Assembly (NCBI GenBank): GCA_029339505.1
Contig: JAQISU010000179.1
Coordinates: 16,492,001-16,556,000 of the forward strand
DNA length: 64,000 bases
Direction: 5' to 3'
Source of the DNA: Unio delphinus
Taxonomy: Eukaryota; Mollusca; Bivalvia; Unionida; Unionidae
Positions 1 through 10,135 of this stretch are shown here, piece by piece (positions within the stretch are counted from its first letter, which is position 1; each line of letters begins with the position of its first letter). The notes beneath the pieces were generated by a model. That model searched no databases, had not been told where the DNA came from, and was given only the letters and a program-made list of their open reading frames with translations. A program made the position numbers and the translations under genes.

Positions 1-161
1 GTACAGATTTTCTTGACTGAAGGGTTACAAAATAAATCGCATTTCAGTCACTTAAACTTGTGATTGGGCAGTGCATTGAATTTCACCCACTTAAACAAGC
101 TTCATGTGTTTCCAAAGAGCTAAAAGATAGTTTGGTTATATCCAGATTTAATTTCCACATA
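1..161. other. Non-coding flank of the Tigger-like transposon
   Basis: AT-rich sequence with no convincing exon or open frame. It is probably intron of the minus-strand host gene whose exons lie further right. The TA at 160-161 is the left target duplication of the transposon that follows. Confidence 0.5.
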
Positions 162-909
162 CACCGCTCACTCGATAACTCACGCCCTGATAACTCGCGA
201 ACCCACTAATAACGCGGTGTCCGGCGTGGATCCCGTTTTTTTTTTAAAAAAAAAAAATTAAAAAAGAAGAAAATCGTGATCAGAACTGGTGAATGAAACC
301 TTGATATATCGCCCGTTTTCTCGTCGAAAATGACGGTTAGTGCCCGAAAAGTTAGAATCAACATCGTGAAATGTTTAGGTTTTAATAAGGAATTACATAT
401 CTTGTTAGATTTTATCGGAAAAAATATTTTCTCAGTTCACTGTAAATAATAATACTGTATATGTAATGGGGAAATTAGTGTTTTAATCTTTTCATTGTGT
501 TGCAGTGTAAGCAGTATAATCGTTGCATATTATCTTCTATTCAAACATGAAAAGAGTCAATTGACCGTCACATCGATGCCCGCGAGCACATCTGTGAGAA
601 CCTAATTAACTGCCGGCTGCGTTTTGATCGACGACTTGGGGTAGTGTTTGTTGCATTGTAAAACTCAATTAAAATAGACCTGCTTTGATTTATAAGGCGG
701 TCTTTTGTATCAAATCAGGTAAAAGACGTACATTACAAAAGTTCAAAGGAAAGCAAATCCTACATGCATAAACTCTTGTGGTCAATATCGTGTCTCAACA
801 TCAATCAAATTAGATGGACCAATCATACATGGTTTCAAATAGTATGTACTTATTGTCATTAAAGTATATATTAATCAGTAATTTATCCTAATCATTTGTA
901 AATGTGATC

Positions 910-1470
910 ATGGAGAGCAAGGGAATCAAGCGAAAGGCGTACTCGGTGAACGAAAAGCTTACTGTCATAGAGAGGGTTCGTAATGGTGAATCAAGATCAA
1001 AAGTTTGTAGTGAACTTAAACTTGCCGAGTCGACACTCAGAGGCTGGCACAAGCATGAGCAGAAATTTCGGGATTATTTGCATGAAGTTGATTCTGATGA
1101 TGGATTTAAACGGAAACGGGCACGCACTGCAAACGACACAGAATTAGATGATGCTGTGTACACCTGGTTCACACAACAACGTGAACAAAGTGTTCAGATT
1201 TCGGGAACAATTCTCAAGGTCCAGGCAGAGAAAATGGCAAAAACTATGGATATTGATTCAGATTTCATGGCAAGCAATGGATGGCTTTGGAGATTCCAGC
1301 GCCGACATGGAATAAAACAAAATTCTTTGTCGGGAAAGATACGCTCAGCAAATCAGGCGGCCGCATCTAGTTATCCCAACCAACTCCGAGAGATACTGAC
1401 CCGTGATGGATATACAGACGACCAAGTTTATAATTGTGATGATGCTGGTCTATGCTATCGGATGATTTAA
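910..1470 (+). pseudogene. Tigger/jerky-like transposase, N-terminal part
   Basis: A 186-residue frame from the ATG at 910; a GTG two codons earlier is less likely. Residues about 5-55 look like a Psq/CENP-B-type helix-turn-helix ('KAYSVNEKLTVIERVRNGES ... AESTLRGW'). Residues about 75-140 match the second CENP-B DNA-binding domain, including 'NGWLWRFQRRHGIK'. The frame stops just after 'VYNCDDAGLCYR', which corresponds to the first aspartate block of the DDE catalytic domain. The rest of the nuclease domain is missing, so the protein could bind DNA but not cut it. This is typical of pogo/Tigger remnants, and it lies inside matching TA-flanked ends. Confidence 0.8.
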
Positions 1471-1952
1471 ATATTTTTATATATATTTTTTTACATGTCT
1501 GACGTTTAGACCCATTAAATTCATGGTTGGTAATGGTTTATATTTGCAATTTTTTTTCTTTTACACTTTAATCTATCTATCTAATCAATCTATCTATGTA
1601 TCTATTTAGTGATAGCAGAATTTTATGTTTTAGATCAACACAAGTTTCGACGTTGTCGTTTGTCGATATGAATGTTATCTTTTTTGATAAAATCAATCTT
1701 GATTCATTTTGAACAAACAATGAAACTAGAATGTATCCAAATCAACACAAAAAGCAGTGACGTAATACACAATGTGTTTAGCGATACACATGTTAAGAGT
1801 ACTGGTACCTCGTGGAATAATGTTTGTTTTTACGATCTTTTCAAGATATTTTATCCAGAAATTAAAGGTAATTTATAAAGAAAAACGAACAACACCTTTA
1901 TAAAGAAATATTTATTCACAATTATTTTCAGCACGATTATAAAATGAGTATT
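1471..1952. other. Non-coding interior of the Tigger-like element
   Basis: AT-rich sequence with a short ATCT/TCTA-rich stretch near 1570-1605. A 68-codon frame at 1672-1878 has no recognisable motif and I do not call it a gene. The last five bases (1948-1952, GTATT) are the target duplication of Polinton copy 1. Confidence 0.5.
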
Positions 1953-2181
1953 AGCAGCAGAGAGGGTGAACTCTACAACCTTTTGAGACAAAACGAGCCT
2001 TCCTACGAAATCTCACTTAGCCAAAAATAAAAATAAGTCTCCATTTAGCAAACGGAGACTTTACGATTTTTTAATCAATTTTGGTCACAAAGTTGTTGTC
2101 GTTCACCCTCTCTGCTGCTGAAACTTTCTGTTCTGGTTAACAAAAATAATAAATGATTTCAACCAAATATTTGATCGAGTC
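1953..2181 (+). repeat. Left terminal inverted repeat of Polinton 1
   Basis: Matches the reverse complement of 17551-17779 over its whole 229 bp with only scattered differences. It contains its own inverted repeat: AGCAGCAGAGAGGGTGAA at 1953-1970 and the complement at 2102-2119. A small stem AAGTCTCC/GGAGACTT (2035-2042, 2054-2061) lies between them. The final 23 bp are the 3' end of the ATPase gene. Confidence 0.95.
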
Positions 2182-2830
2182 CGATACGATATCGTGTCCG
2201 AGGATCATGTAAATTTATTGTTATAAATCCGTGCGGAGTCGACTGAGCATGACTAAAGAAATTTTTAAATTGATTGAAGTCCATATCCGAACACCATGTC
2301 TGCCAAATATTTCGTAGCGTATGTGTATCAACGCCGTTAAACACAGCAAGAATATTACAGTTATCTCTGATCACTTTTGGAATCTGAGTGTAGCGTTGAG
2401 TGACATATGTCACGTCAGTGTTTTTATGCCTGCCTCTGGAAAAGATCCTAGCTGGGTTTTTTTGATTGTCTAACATCACATCGTCGTATACGACTAAATT
2501 GTTATTGTTCCCATCAAGGTCATCCACGGATGGTGCCTCGTCAATATCAGTTATAAAAGCAATGGCGTTCTCACCCTTAATTTCTGAAGCGTTTTCATTA
2601 AAATCTTTTAGCACTTCATAGCATCGTTGATCATCTACGCTAGGGGCAATTAAATACAACTTATCCCACTTCATCCATCTCATTATTAAATTGAGCAACA
2701 ATTGCGTCTTGCCAGATCCAGATGGCCCGATTATAATTGCACGGATAGAGTTTGGTAGCGCTGCATGATGCTTAACTGGTTCTCTTATTTTAGTCGCTGA
2801 AAAATCAATTATATTCATATCTCTATACAT
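2159..2830 (-). CDS. Polinton A32/FtsK-HerA-type DNA-packaging ATPase, copy 1
   Basis: An intact 223-residue protein. Residues 35-42 (GPSGSGKT) are the Walker A loop. Residues 112-117 (LVVYDD) are the Walker B strand with its acidic pair, and a conserved 'YVTQRYTQ' block follows that could be the sensor. Length and motif spacing fit the packaging ATPases of Polintons and adenovirus-like elements, which pump genomic DNA into preformed capsids. Start choice: the ATG at 2828-2830 is conserved in all three copies. It lies only 5 nt from the divergent start of the zinc-ribbon gene. The last seven codons and the stop lie inside the terminal inverted repeat. The gene is undamaged although many neighbours are broken. 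Confidence 0.93.
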   Translation of the reverse strand: MYRDMNIIDFSATKIREPVKHHAALPNSIRAIIIGPSGSGKTQLLLNLIMRWMKWDKLYLIAPSVDDQRCYEVLKDFNENASEIKGENAIAFITDIDEAPSVDDLDGNNNNLVVYDDVMLDNQKNPARIFSRGRHKNTDVTYVTQRYTQIPKVIRDNCNILAVFNGVDTHTLRNIWQTWCSDMDFNQFKNFFSHAQSTPHGFITINLHDPRTRYRIGLDQIFG

Positions 2831-2835
2831 AAATT

Positions 2836-2979
2836 ATGGATCTATATTGTGTGAAGTGTAAAACGCGTACTAGCACAAATGATGTGGCGACGGTTACAAC
2901 TAAAAATAACAGATCAGCACTTACTGGTAGATGTGCAACATGTGGTATAAAAAAATTTAGATTTGTTTCTACAAAATGA
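2836..2979 (+). CDS. Tiny zinc-ribbon protein (DUF5679-like), copy 1
   Basis: A 47-residue frame. It has two CxxC pairs: 'YCVKCKTRT' near residue 4 and 'CATCG' near residue 34, separated by a basic 'TTKNNRSAL' segment. This is the layout of the small viral zinc ribbons grouped as DUF5679. The same gene is present in copies 2 and 3 at the same place. The stop codon overlaps the start of the PLA2 gene as ATGA, which suggests coupled expression from one transcript. The function is unknown; nucleic-acid binding is a reasonable guess for a short basic zinc ribbon. Confidence 0.75.
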   Translation: MDLYCVKCKTRTSTNDVATVTTKNNRSALTGRCATCGIKKFRFVSTK

Positions 2980-3374
2980 AAAATTTTACAATTCGGAGAT
3001 GTTTTAAAAAAAAACGAGGAGGTGATATCGCAGCCAAATTGGCAAAGCTCCCTGGAACCCCATGGGCAAAGTACCCCGGAGAAAAGCACCTTCCAGGATA
3101 TAGCTACTATGGCCCCGGAACACGATTAGATATCAGACTTGATGATCAAAATCAACCCCGACCCGGCGAGTATCCGATAAACGCTATTGATAAGGCGTGT
3201 CATGCTCATGATGTTGCATATAAAAGCAGTAATCTGCAAAACAGGCATCTCGCGGATGTGAAATTAATTCATGCGTTAAATGCTGTTCCTGATAAATCTT
3301 TGAAAGAAAAATTGGCTTCGTGGTTGGTAAAATCAGCTATGAAAGGCAAATTGATGATGGGCGCTGGTAATTAA
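2976..3374 (+). CDS. Parvovirus-VP1-type phospholipase A2 protein, copy 1
   Basis: 132 residues. A calcium-loop motif YYGPGT lies near residue 46. The catalytic helix reads 'DKACHAHDVAY' near residues 72-82, giving the His-Asp pair and downstream Tyr of the phospholipase A2 fold as found in parvovirus VP1 unique regions. The N-terminus is basic and is followed by 'LPGTPWAKYPGEKHLPGY'. In parvoviruses this domain breaches endosomal membranes during entry; the same job here is an inference from family. In this copy a normal ATG exists (2976). In copies 2 and 3 the domain frame has no usable ATG. Catalytic residues look intact. Confidence 0.88.
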   Translation: MKNFTIRRCFKKKRGGDIAAKLAKLPGTPWAKYPGEKHLPGYSYYGPGTRLDIRLDDQNQPRPGEYPINAIDKACHAHDVAYKSSNLQNRHLADVKLIHALNAVPDKSLKEKLASWLVKSAMKGKLMMGAGN

Positions 3375-3378
3375 TAAT

Positions 3379-4333
3379 ATGGAATCTATTTATTATTCTC
3401 CGAGAGGATACTGGAAGGGTAAAGCAGCAATCAGTAAACTCGCCAGCGCCGCAAAAGTGAAAAAGGCCACTGCGGCTAATTGGTTATCCAAACAGGCTAT
3501 ATGGCAAATTTATCTACCGCACCCTAAACAAATCAATTTCTCGCATTTTGATGTTACCAGACCCAATGAAGTTCATCAAGCTGATTTATTGTTTTTATCA
3601 CATGACAACGGTTACAAATACGCGCTAACCGTAGTTGACGTTGCGAGTCGATACAAACAAGCAGAACCGCTAAAAACAAAATCATCACCTGAAGTTGCTT
3701 CTGCATTTGAAAAGATTTATCGACGAGGCCCACTACGCTGTCCAAATCTATTACAAGTCGATCCTGGCAAGGAATTTCAAGGTGCTGTTTTAACAACGAT
3801 GAAACATCATAACGTTACGACGGGGGCATACTGCCTTACATCGCGATCAGGCAATTGTTGAACGATTTAATCGGACTCTTTCTGAGTGGTTATTTGGATA
3901 TCAATAAGCGAAGGAGTTTATTCAGGATAAAAGATCCCGTGAATGGGTTAAGAGATTACCAGCTGTGATTACCGCGCTCAATAACGAGATTACTCGAACA
4001 ATTAACATGAAACCTGTCAACGCGATTAAGAAAGCGTCTATACTTAAAATGGAAATCCAAGGAATTTCACAAAAAGATTTCAAAGAACCAATTCTTGGTA
4101 GTAATGTCACCGTGAGATATTTATACGAACCAGGAGAGCTTGAAGGGGGCAGAAAAAGGGCTACTGATCCTATTTGGAGTGTTACTGTACACAAGATGTC
4201 TAGTATAACACGATCAATTGGTAGACCTCCAATCTATAAACTGGATTCAACTGCTCCTCAGCGAGGATTTACTCGACAACAACTACAGGTAATTCCCGGG
4301 GATACTCAGTTACCACCTCGTGGTCTTAACTAG
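3379..4333 (+). pseudogene. Polinton retrovirus-like (rve) integrase, copy 1, broken
   Basis: The rve core has its first Asp in 'HQADLLFL', second Asp in 'LLQVDPGKEFQG' and catalytic Glu in the region just after the break. A C-terminal SH3/chromo-like tail spans about 4090-4300. Polinton integrases join element ends to target DNA and create the short target duplications. This copy carries a deletion of about 5 bp near 3814-3818 relative to copies 2 and 3, which shifts the frame before the Glu. It also has a TAA nonsense codon at 3905-3907. The C-terminal part remains open from 3965 to the TAG at 4331-4333. The gene end overlaps the convergent HNH stop by a few bases. Confidence 0.9.
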
Positions 4334-4545
4334 CACCCCTTCGTCTGTTGCACTCAAGACAAGTCAGCATAACGTTATCTCTGATATGACCAATGCTGCT
4401 ATTCTTTCTGTCTACGGTAAATTGGCGAGGATCTTTATCCGAATACTGCCAACGCATTATACAATTGCAACTCGCGCAGTGATTATTTTGTTGTTGCTTC
4501 AGCGTAATTATTAATTCAGCATCAATATCAAATTCTCGTTGGTTT
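4326..4545 (-). CDS. HNH-type zinc endonuclease region downstream of PolB, copy 1
   Basis: The minus strand encodes about 70 residues with CxxC ('CASC'), then a 'TVDRKN' block, 'GH', an Asn-rich step and a final 'CLEC-N'. This is the C4-zinc plus His/Asn pattern of HNH endonucleases. The block is present at the same position in all three copies. It lies directly behind the PolB-helicase frame, separated from it by a run of ten A (minus strand, about 4543-4552) that places the two frames out of register. It may therefore be a C-terminal domain of the polymerase protein reached by frameshift, or a separate gene without a clear start. No ATG lies close upstream in this frame. Confidence 0.65.
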
Positions 4546-7500
4546 TTTTTTTGTCTTGTTGTTTGTAACCGGAGAGTTTTTTATCAATAATTTTAACATC
4601 AACGATGCTAGCATCATCCATTGTAGTGTCATTATCATCCAGGACAACTCTTCGAAGTTGATTTATTCTTCGTACTCTGGATACTGCAAGATAGACTAAA
4701 TTCGACCATTCGATGTGATTATCCACCATCCAAACAATTGTATCTGATATAGTCAATCCCTGTGAAGAGTGTATCGTCGCTGCGTAATCTAACGTCCATG
4801 GGTATTTATTAGAACGCAATGCATCTTTAACGACGCTGATATCAACCAGCACAATATCATTTAATACGTGAATCTGTTTTTCACTTTGTCCTGGAATATC
4901 AACTTCTATATTCTGTTTTCGTGTATCCGAAGGCCTATAACACAACGGTACTGGAAGTGTTGCAAATTTTTCATTATGCAATTCAAATAACTTCATCTGA
5001 AGTGTGTCTCTGACTATTTTTCTACTTGCAATTATCAAATCGTTTGGTTTCCACGCTTCCCAGAAATTATTCATGGGAGTTTCTGAAATTATTTCACGCG
5101 CTATTTCACATTGGATTTTATCCGGCTGTAATCTAATTAGAACTTTGAACTCGCGTAATTGTTCATCAAGTGATCTATAATCAGTGGTAATTTCTTCATA
5201 ATAGTCTACAAAACCCTTTAGCCATTCATGTGGGGATGCACCGACAAATGGTGGTGGTTGGCCGTTATCACCGCACATGACGACTTTTGTGTTTTTGTTT
5301 AACAACCACTCGAGAAATGTTCGTAATATTTTCAACGATGCTGTGCATATTTCATCCCAAAAAATGATTTCAGGAATGAATTTATCGCCCATTCGATTAG
5401 GGGTTCATTCATCGCCTTTCCATCGAAAGAAACTATGATAAGTACAGGCATTTACCCCTCGTTGTTTCATCTCTCTGGCGAGTCTTTGGGTAGGTGTTAG
5501 GACAATCATGTTTGATTTTGAAACGCGGAATAATTCAATTGCACGAGTTGTCTTTCCTGACCCACCACAACCGTTTAAATAAACTGTCTTGTATCTACAT
5601 ATTGGATCAGATACCGGTGGTGCATTAGAAAATTCGGATTGAATCTCATCACACTTTAAGTACTTTTCATCCATGGTAACATCTACCGATTCACAATACT
5701 CGTGTAGCGTCTCCTTTTTAAATCTCCAACATCTCCACGCTTCCTCCTGGGATGTGAATTTAGCTACATCTGATTTGTATTTCTCGTGGATATACATAGA
5801 ATCAGTGGCTACTCTAACTGCGGTATTAGGAAATCTATTTATCATCGAAAATAAATTGATAGAAGCATAAGCTAGCATAGAACTTCTCAAATGCGTGTAC
5901 TGTTTAATATATCCATCACAATAGGTAACAATTGTACCTAATCGTCTTCTATCGGATAGGAAAGCGTCTTTACGATTTACAAGTTTTCCTTGTTTCGTTA
6001 AATCCGTTACAATAAAATCGTATTCAGCGATGTCTATGATCAACCGCGAGGAATATTTTGCATTGTCGTATCTTCCACCCTGGGTAAATTTACCGATTAT
6101 TCTTCGTCCAAAATCTTTCGCTTGTTCTTTTTTAATTTCAAATAACTTCTTAGACCAATTCATGATTTCTTCTTCATTGAAATCTGGAAACTGTTTTCGC
6201 TGTTCGCTAATTATACGATCTAAATCGGGTTGTAGTAGCCAAACTTCTTTCTGAGCTCGATAGCATATAATAGCTTCGGAAACAATCAACGATATTAGCA
6301 TACCACAATCAATCATATATCGTAGTAACACTATTGATATCCAGGCCTTTTCAGATATATGTCTACCAAGCCAAACATAACTACACGGATGTAACCCTGT
6401 AGTGAGTTCAAATGATATCACACGAGCGAATCCGGTTAAATCAAAATCAGGCAATTGACCATTAATCGCAACACGAGTCATTTCATGTGTGGGGTGTCCA
6501 AATCGTTTAAAATAGTTACTACATTCTCCATACCCGAGGAAACTTCCAGGATAACACGCGGATATATCAATTGAAATCATACCGCTACGATGATATTTTG
6601 TATTCCACAGTCCTCCATGACTAAATTTGACGCAACTCAATTTAACGTCCTCGAGAAAATCACTTTGTGTTGGACGCAATGAGTTTTTTTCTCTTGCGAA
6701 GTGAGCTACCACTGATGGAATAGTAAAACTATCCGTTAATAGTTTTTCATGGGAACTCTCCGGTGAAAAATCACTAGCAATTTTTCTCATTCTGTTATCT
6801 AATTCTTCAACACGATATAATTCACCATTTGGTCTTACAAATTGATTAAATCCTGATTCGGAATCTTCAGCGCTGTGAAGTAGCCACACTGACACAGGAT
6901 CAATTTTACACAATTCGTGAATGGCATCAAATAACTTCTCTTCATAGAAAAAATCCTCGACGAACTCCTTAGGGATATATTTCACGGTTCTATCTCGTGG
7001 AAATATTGTTACTGCAGGTGTCCACGCGTGTTTGTTATGATCAATAATTTGTATTGGCGCTCCATTTTTGTTATATTTTGGTTCGTATAATACTTCTCCG
7101 GTTATCGTCATAACGGTTATTGGGAATCTTAATGATGTTTCTAATTTAGCTATATCAGAAATCTTTGCACCGTGCTGTTTCACTGTCAGTTCCCATTCGG
7201 TTATTTTCCTACGTCGCAGATCAGTTAGTTTATTTGCTCGGGATGCATTTGTGAAGTGTTCCATTACCCGTGTTGCTACACAATTCAGTGAATTAGAATA
7301 TTTCATAGGAGCTAGTTTTGCAATATCGGGTTTATCATTTAACGGATATATCCCATAAACGATTGCTGTTACGGGATAAGATCTCTCGTAGTATGGTTTG
7401 TCAATTTCAGTTAGAATTCCTGGTTTGGAATCTCTACTTACAATGACAGTTTTTTTATCCTTGAGGATTGGTTCAAATTTATCCCTGATAATCCATTTGC

Positions 7501-8125
7501 CTTCGACTTCGATAATGAATTTTATTCTGAAAAAAATACTTCTGTTGGGAATTGCTTTGTTTGGGAATCGCTTTGCAATTTACCTTTGGATTTCCATCTT
7601 TGATTTTCCTTGATAAAATTCTTCGAATTTCCCCCTTGGATTTTACACCCTTGGATTACCAGCTCCTTGGCGGGCCAAGGTGTGAAATTATCTCAGCTGC
7701 TCTTTCATCATTCATAGTAGCATCGATGTTGGGTACATTGACATCTTCATCAATAATTCGAAATGTCGACCAACAGTATGCTGCACCGTCTCGGTAGAAT
7801 TCATTAAAACACTCCCTGATTTTACTCAGTATAGTTCTATCACCCATTAGATGTTTTGGTGTATCAGAGACTCTATCGAGATTGAATTTAGTATTTTTCC
7901 AAGGCTTAATTTTCGATAATCTGTTGAACTCCTCATCGAGATTGAATTTAGTATTTCTCCAAGGCTTAATTTTCGATAATCTGTTGAACTCTTCCATGTT
8001 ATAATCAATGAATTTAGTATTTTTCCAGGGTTTAATTTTCGATAATCTTTGGAACTCCTTATCAAGATTGAATTTAATATTTTTCCAAGGCTTAATTTTG
8101 GATAATCTCTTGAATTCCTCTATGT
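4511..8125 (-). pseudogene. Family-B DNA polymerase fused to SF1 helicase, copy 1, broken
   Basis: Two large open segments share one frame: 7306 to 5405 and 5392 to 4511. They are separated by an in-frame TGA at 5405-5407 where copies 2 and 3 have Trp. The first segment holds PolB motif A ('IDISACYPGS') and motif C ('VATDSMY'), then a Walker A loop 'GCGGSGKT'. The second holds the helicase Walker B, a 'GDNGQ' motif III and the 'TIHSSQG' and 'VSRVRR' motifs. Upstream, 7656-8125 encodes the conserved N-terminal domain preceded by about four repeats around 'RLSKIKPWKN'. It is out of frame with the polymerase because about 110 bp at 7540-7660 differ from the other copies. Confidence 0.88.
7865..8125 (-). 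repeat. Repeats coding the N-terminal segment of PolB, copy 1
   Basis: About four diverged units of roughly 60 bp, each with a core like 'GATTGAATTTAGTATTT' followed by 'CCAAGGCTTAATTTTCG'. On the minus strand they encode basic repeats with Leu/Lys/Asn. Copies 2 and 3 have a related but longer unit of about 78 bp. Confidence 0.75.
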
Positions 8126-8165
8126 TATAATTAAAACAAGTATTTAAATAGAAAAATATAGTATA

Positions 8166-8492
8166 ATGAATCACTGCAAGTGGCTAATGATTGGATCAAC
8201 AACCCCGTGTAACAAATCATGCAGAAGCGAATTCTGTGGGTATCATTTACAAAGCGTTCGGCGAGGAAGTTTTGGCCCCCTTCCGTGCCTCCAATGTGGG
8301 GTGGGCGTTAGAGGAAAATCGCAGTTGTGTCTTGCTTGTGGGGGTAAACGATACAGGGAACTAAAACGCTATTATGACAAAAGAATCATTGACCCTAACG
8401 TCCTAGATAAAATCAAGGACAAAATCATAAAAACCCCTCAACACTACATTGATAGACTTATAATTAAAGCAAATAATAAATTAGACAAGTAG
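8166..8492 (+). CDS. Cys-rich putative zinc-binding protein, copy 1
   Basis: 108 residues starting at an ATG 41 nt from the N-terminal end of the divergent PolB frame. The first 60 residues contain ten Cys and two His: 'CKW', 'CNKSC', 'EFCGYH', 'CLQCG' and 'CLACGG'. They suggest two zinc-binding knuckles. A basic stretch ('KRYRELKRYYDKR') and a helical tail follow. The homologue in copy 3 is about 134 residues because it carries an extra repeat block. I do not recognise the family. The position next to PolB with a shared promoter region suggests an early replication or regulatory role, which is inference only. Confidence 0.7.
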   Translation: MNHCKWLMIGSTTPCNKSCRSEFCGYHLQSVRRGSFGPLPCLQCGVGVRGKSQLCLACGGKRYRELKRYYDKRIIDPNVLDKIKDKIIKTPQHYIDRLIIKANNKLDK

Positions 8493-8505
8493 TATTATTA
8501 TACAA

Positions 8506-8985
8506 ATGAGCCAAGATTTCAGACCCCATCCAGTACTTGTTAATTACGAAGCCTCCAGTGATGGTGTTGTCAAGCACCGAAGACTAAAAAAACCGGTTGG
8601 ATATCTGAATAATATGGGGTATTTGTTGTTTAGTGTTAGAAATAAAAAATATCTCTGTCACATAATTATTTTTGAATGTCATAACGGATTAATCGAAGAC
8701 GGATTTGTGATTGATCACATAAATGGCGTGAAGACTGATAATTGTCTTGTGAATCTTCAAGCCGTCTCACAAAGTCAGAATGCAAAATTAGGTGAAACTG
8801 GCAAACATGCAAAACGCCCTGGGGGGGGGGGGTCAAATCGTTTGATTTAGAAAATAATGAAGAGAGAAGCTTTTAATCAATAAATGAAGCCAGTACATAT
8901 TTTGATATTTGTAGGCCTTCAATACGATTTGTTGCAGAAAATATAATTAAAACTGCTCTGTCAAAAAAAATGGTCATAAAGTAAA
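8506..8985 (+). pseudogene. HNH endonuclease with NUMOD-like domains, copy 1, frameshifted
   Basis: The open part (8506-8850) begins with a NUMOD4-like segment ('YEASSDGVV') and contains the HNH core 'VIDHINGVKTDN' with 'NLQAV' and 'QSQN'. A run of twelve G at 8821-8832 disrupts the frame. After it, remnants of the C-terminal 'NUMOD1-like' domain seen intact in copy 3 can still be read in fragments to about 8985 with stops. Such proteins are usually free-standing or intron-encoded homing-type nucleases. In a Polinton the role is unknown. Compared with the 159-residue copy 3 protein this copy is non-functional. Confidence 0.8.
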
Positions 8986-10130
8986 ATTCGTATACACCTG
9001 AAACGATTCAAGGGAGATAAATCCTTTATGGATAAATCCGCCACAACTCATAACATTTACCTAATAAGTTCCCTTGTATTATGATGTCAAAGGAATTTGT
9101 CGTCTGCTATTTTACCTGTAGAGAGGTATAATTGACATGTGCACGCCCCACGTGACTGTAATGGAGTATAATACATGTGTTTCGTTAGAGTTGTATTTTT
9201 ATAATTCTAAAATGTTTTATTGTCGCTTGGGCTAAAACTGTATTATTTAAACAGTTGTATTTATTTAGACCATCTATTAATACACTTTCAGTACAGACGT
9301 TCTTTATAATCTAGCGCATTTTACCTATGTTCGCTCAGCCGGAACGAGAGTGTTTCCCATTCAATGAAGTAGGTGGGCGTGGTTAAAATTCCTTGTATAC
9401 AGTTCTTTATGATCTAATCGATAATGCATTTTTGTCTAGAGAATTAGAACAGGGAAAATATACGTTGTTATTTAAAAACTACATTATTTTGTTTAATGTT
9501 TCATTTAAAATATTTGTCTCATTTAACTGCTGTGAAACAGCATTAATAAATAATAAGGAAATAAAATAACATACCCATGAATCAACGCTGCTGTAATAGT
9601 CGCCTTATATAGTATATCAAAGGTATAAAGCTTGGGGCTTTCGAAGGCCAATGCGACCGATCAAAACTAACCAACGCCATTAATCCAGGCGTGTGGTTGT
9701 CTTTTGTTCACAATCATGCAACCGGGTTAATTTAATTGGGTTGCTTTTGATTGGTTGGTTGGCCGTAGAAAATCCGCCCCGTCGTTTCATGTTTGTGCTG
9801 TCTTGTGCCGTCCCACATCATTTCGTCACAAATTCCATTGAATATATCCATCCTTAATTAAGTACATGTTGTGACGTCACCCCAAGCATATCTTCTGGGC
9901 GGTCTAAGATGGCGTTTGCCACCTTACGCCTCCCGCCGGAGATGTATGTTTCTGGTCCCCTTGGGCTTACTTGGATGTGAAGGCAACCAAGGAGTTCCAA
10001 AGATGTGTTGTCGTATATGTAACCTCTGGGTCTCTCTGACGTCATAGGGCGCCAGCGAGATTGCCAAATGAGTGTTTTTTGGTTTTTTTAATGATTAAAG
10101 ATAAAATATATTATATTTATATAAAAATAT
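8986..10130. other. 1.1-kb copy-1-specific stretch between HNH and the next small gene
   Basis: In copy 3 only about 60 bp separate the corresponding genes, so this stretch is extra. Most is AT-rich without a credible frame. It has two similar 'AGTTCTTTATRATCTA'-like pieces near 9298 and 9400. The segment about 9640-10070 is visibly more GC-rich and contains a GTGACGTCACC palindrome near 9870 and a 63-codon minus-strand frame (10045-9854) with no recognisable motif. I found no clear terminal repeats, so whether it is an inserted element or lineage-specific cargo is open. Confidence 0.5.
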
Positions 10131-10135
10131 AAATA

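Noticed and set aside
1672..1878. 68-codon frame inside the Tigger-like element
   Set aside because: No motif, AT-rich, and not in frame with the transposase.
5673..7358. Plus-strand frames opposite PolB in copy 1 (and equivalents in copies 2 and 3)
   Set aside because: Conserved only because the opposite strand codes for PolB-helicase.
9854..10045. 63-codon minus-strand frame in the copy-1-specific stretch
   Set aside because: No recognisable family and no counterpart in copy 3; mentioned only as content of that stretch.
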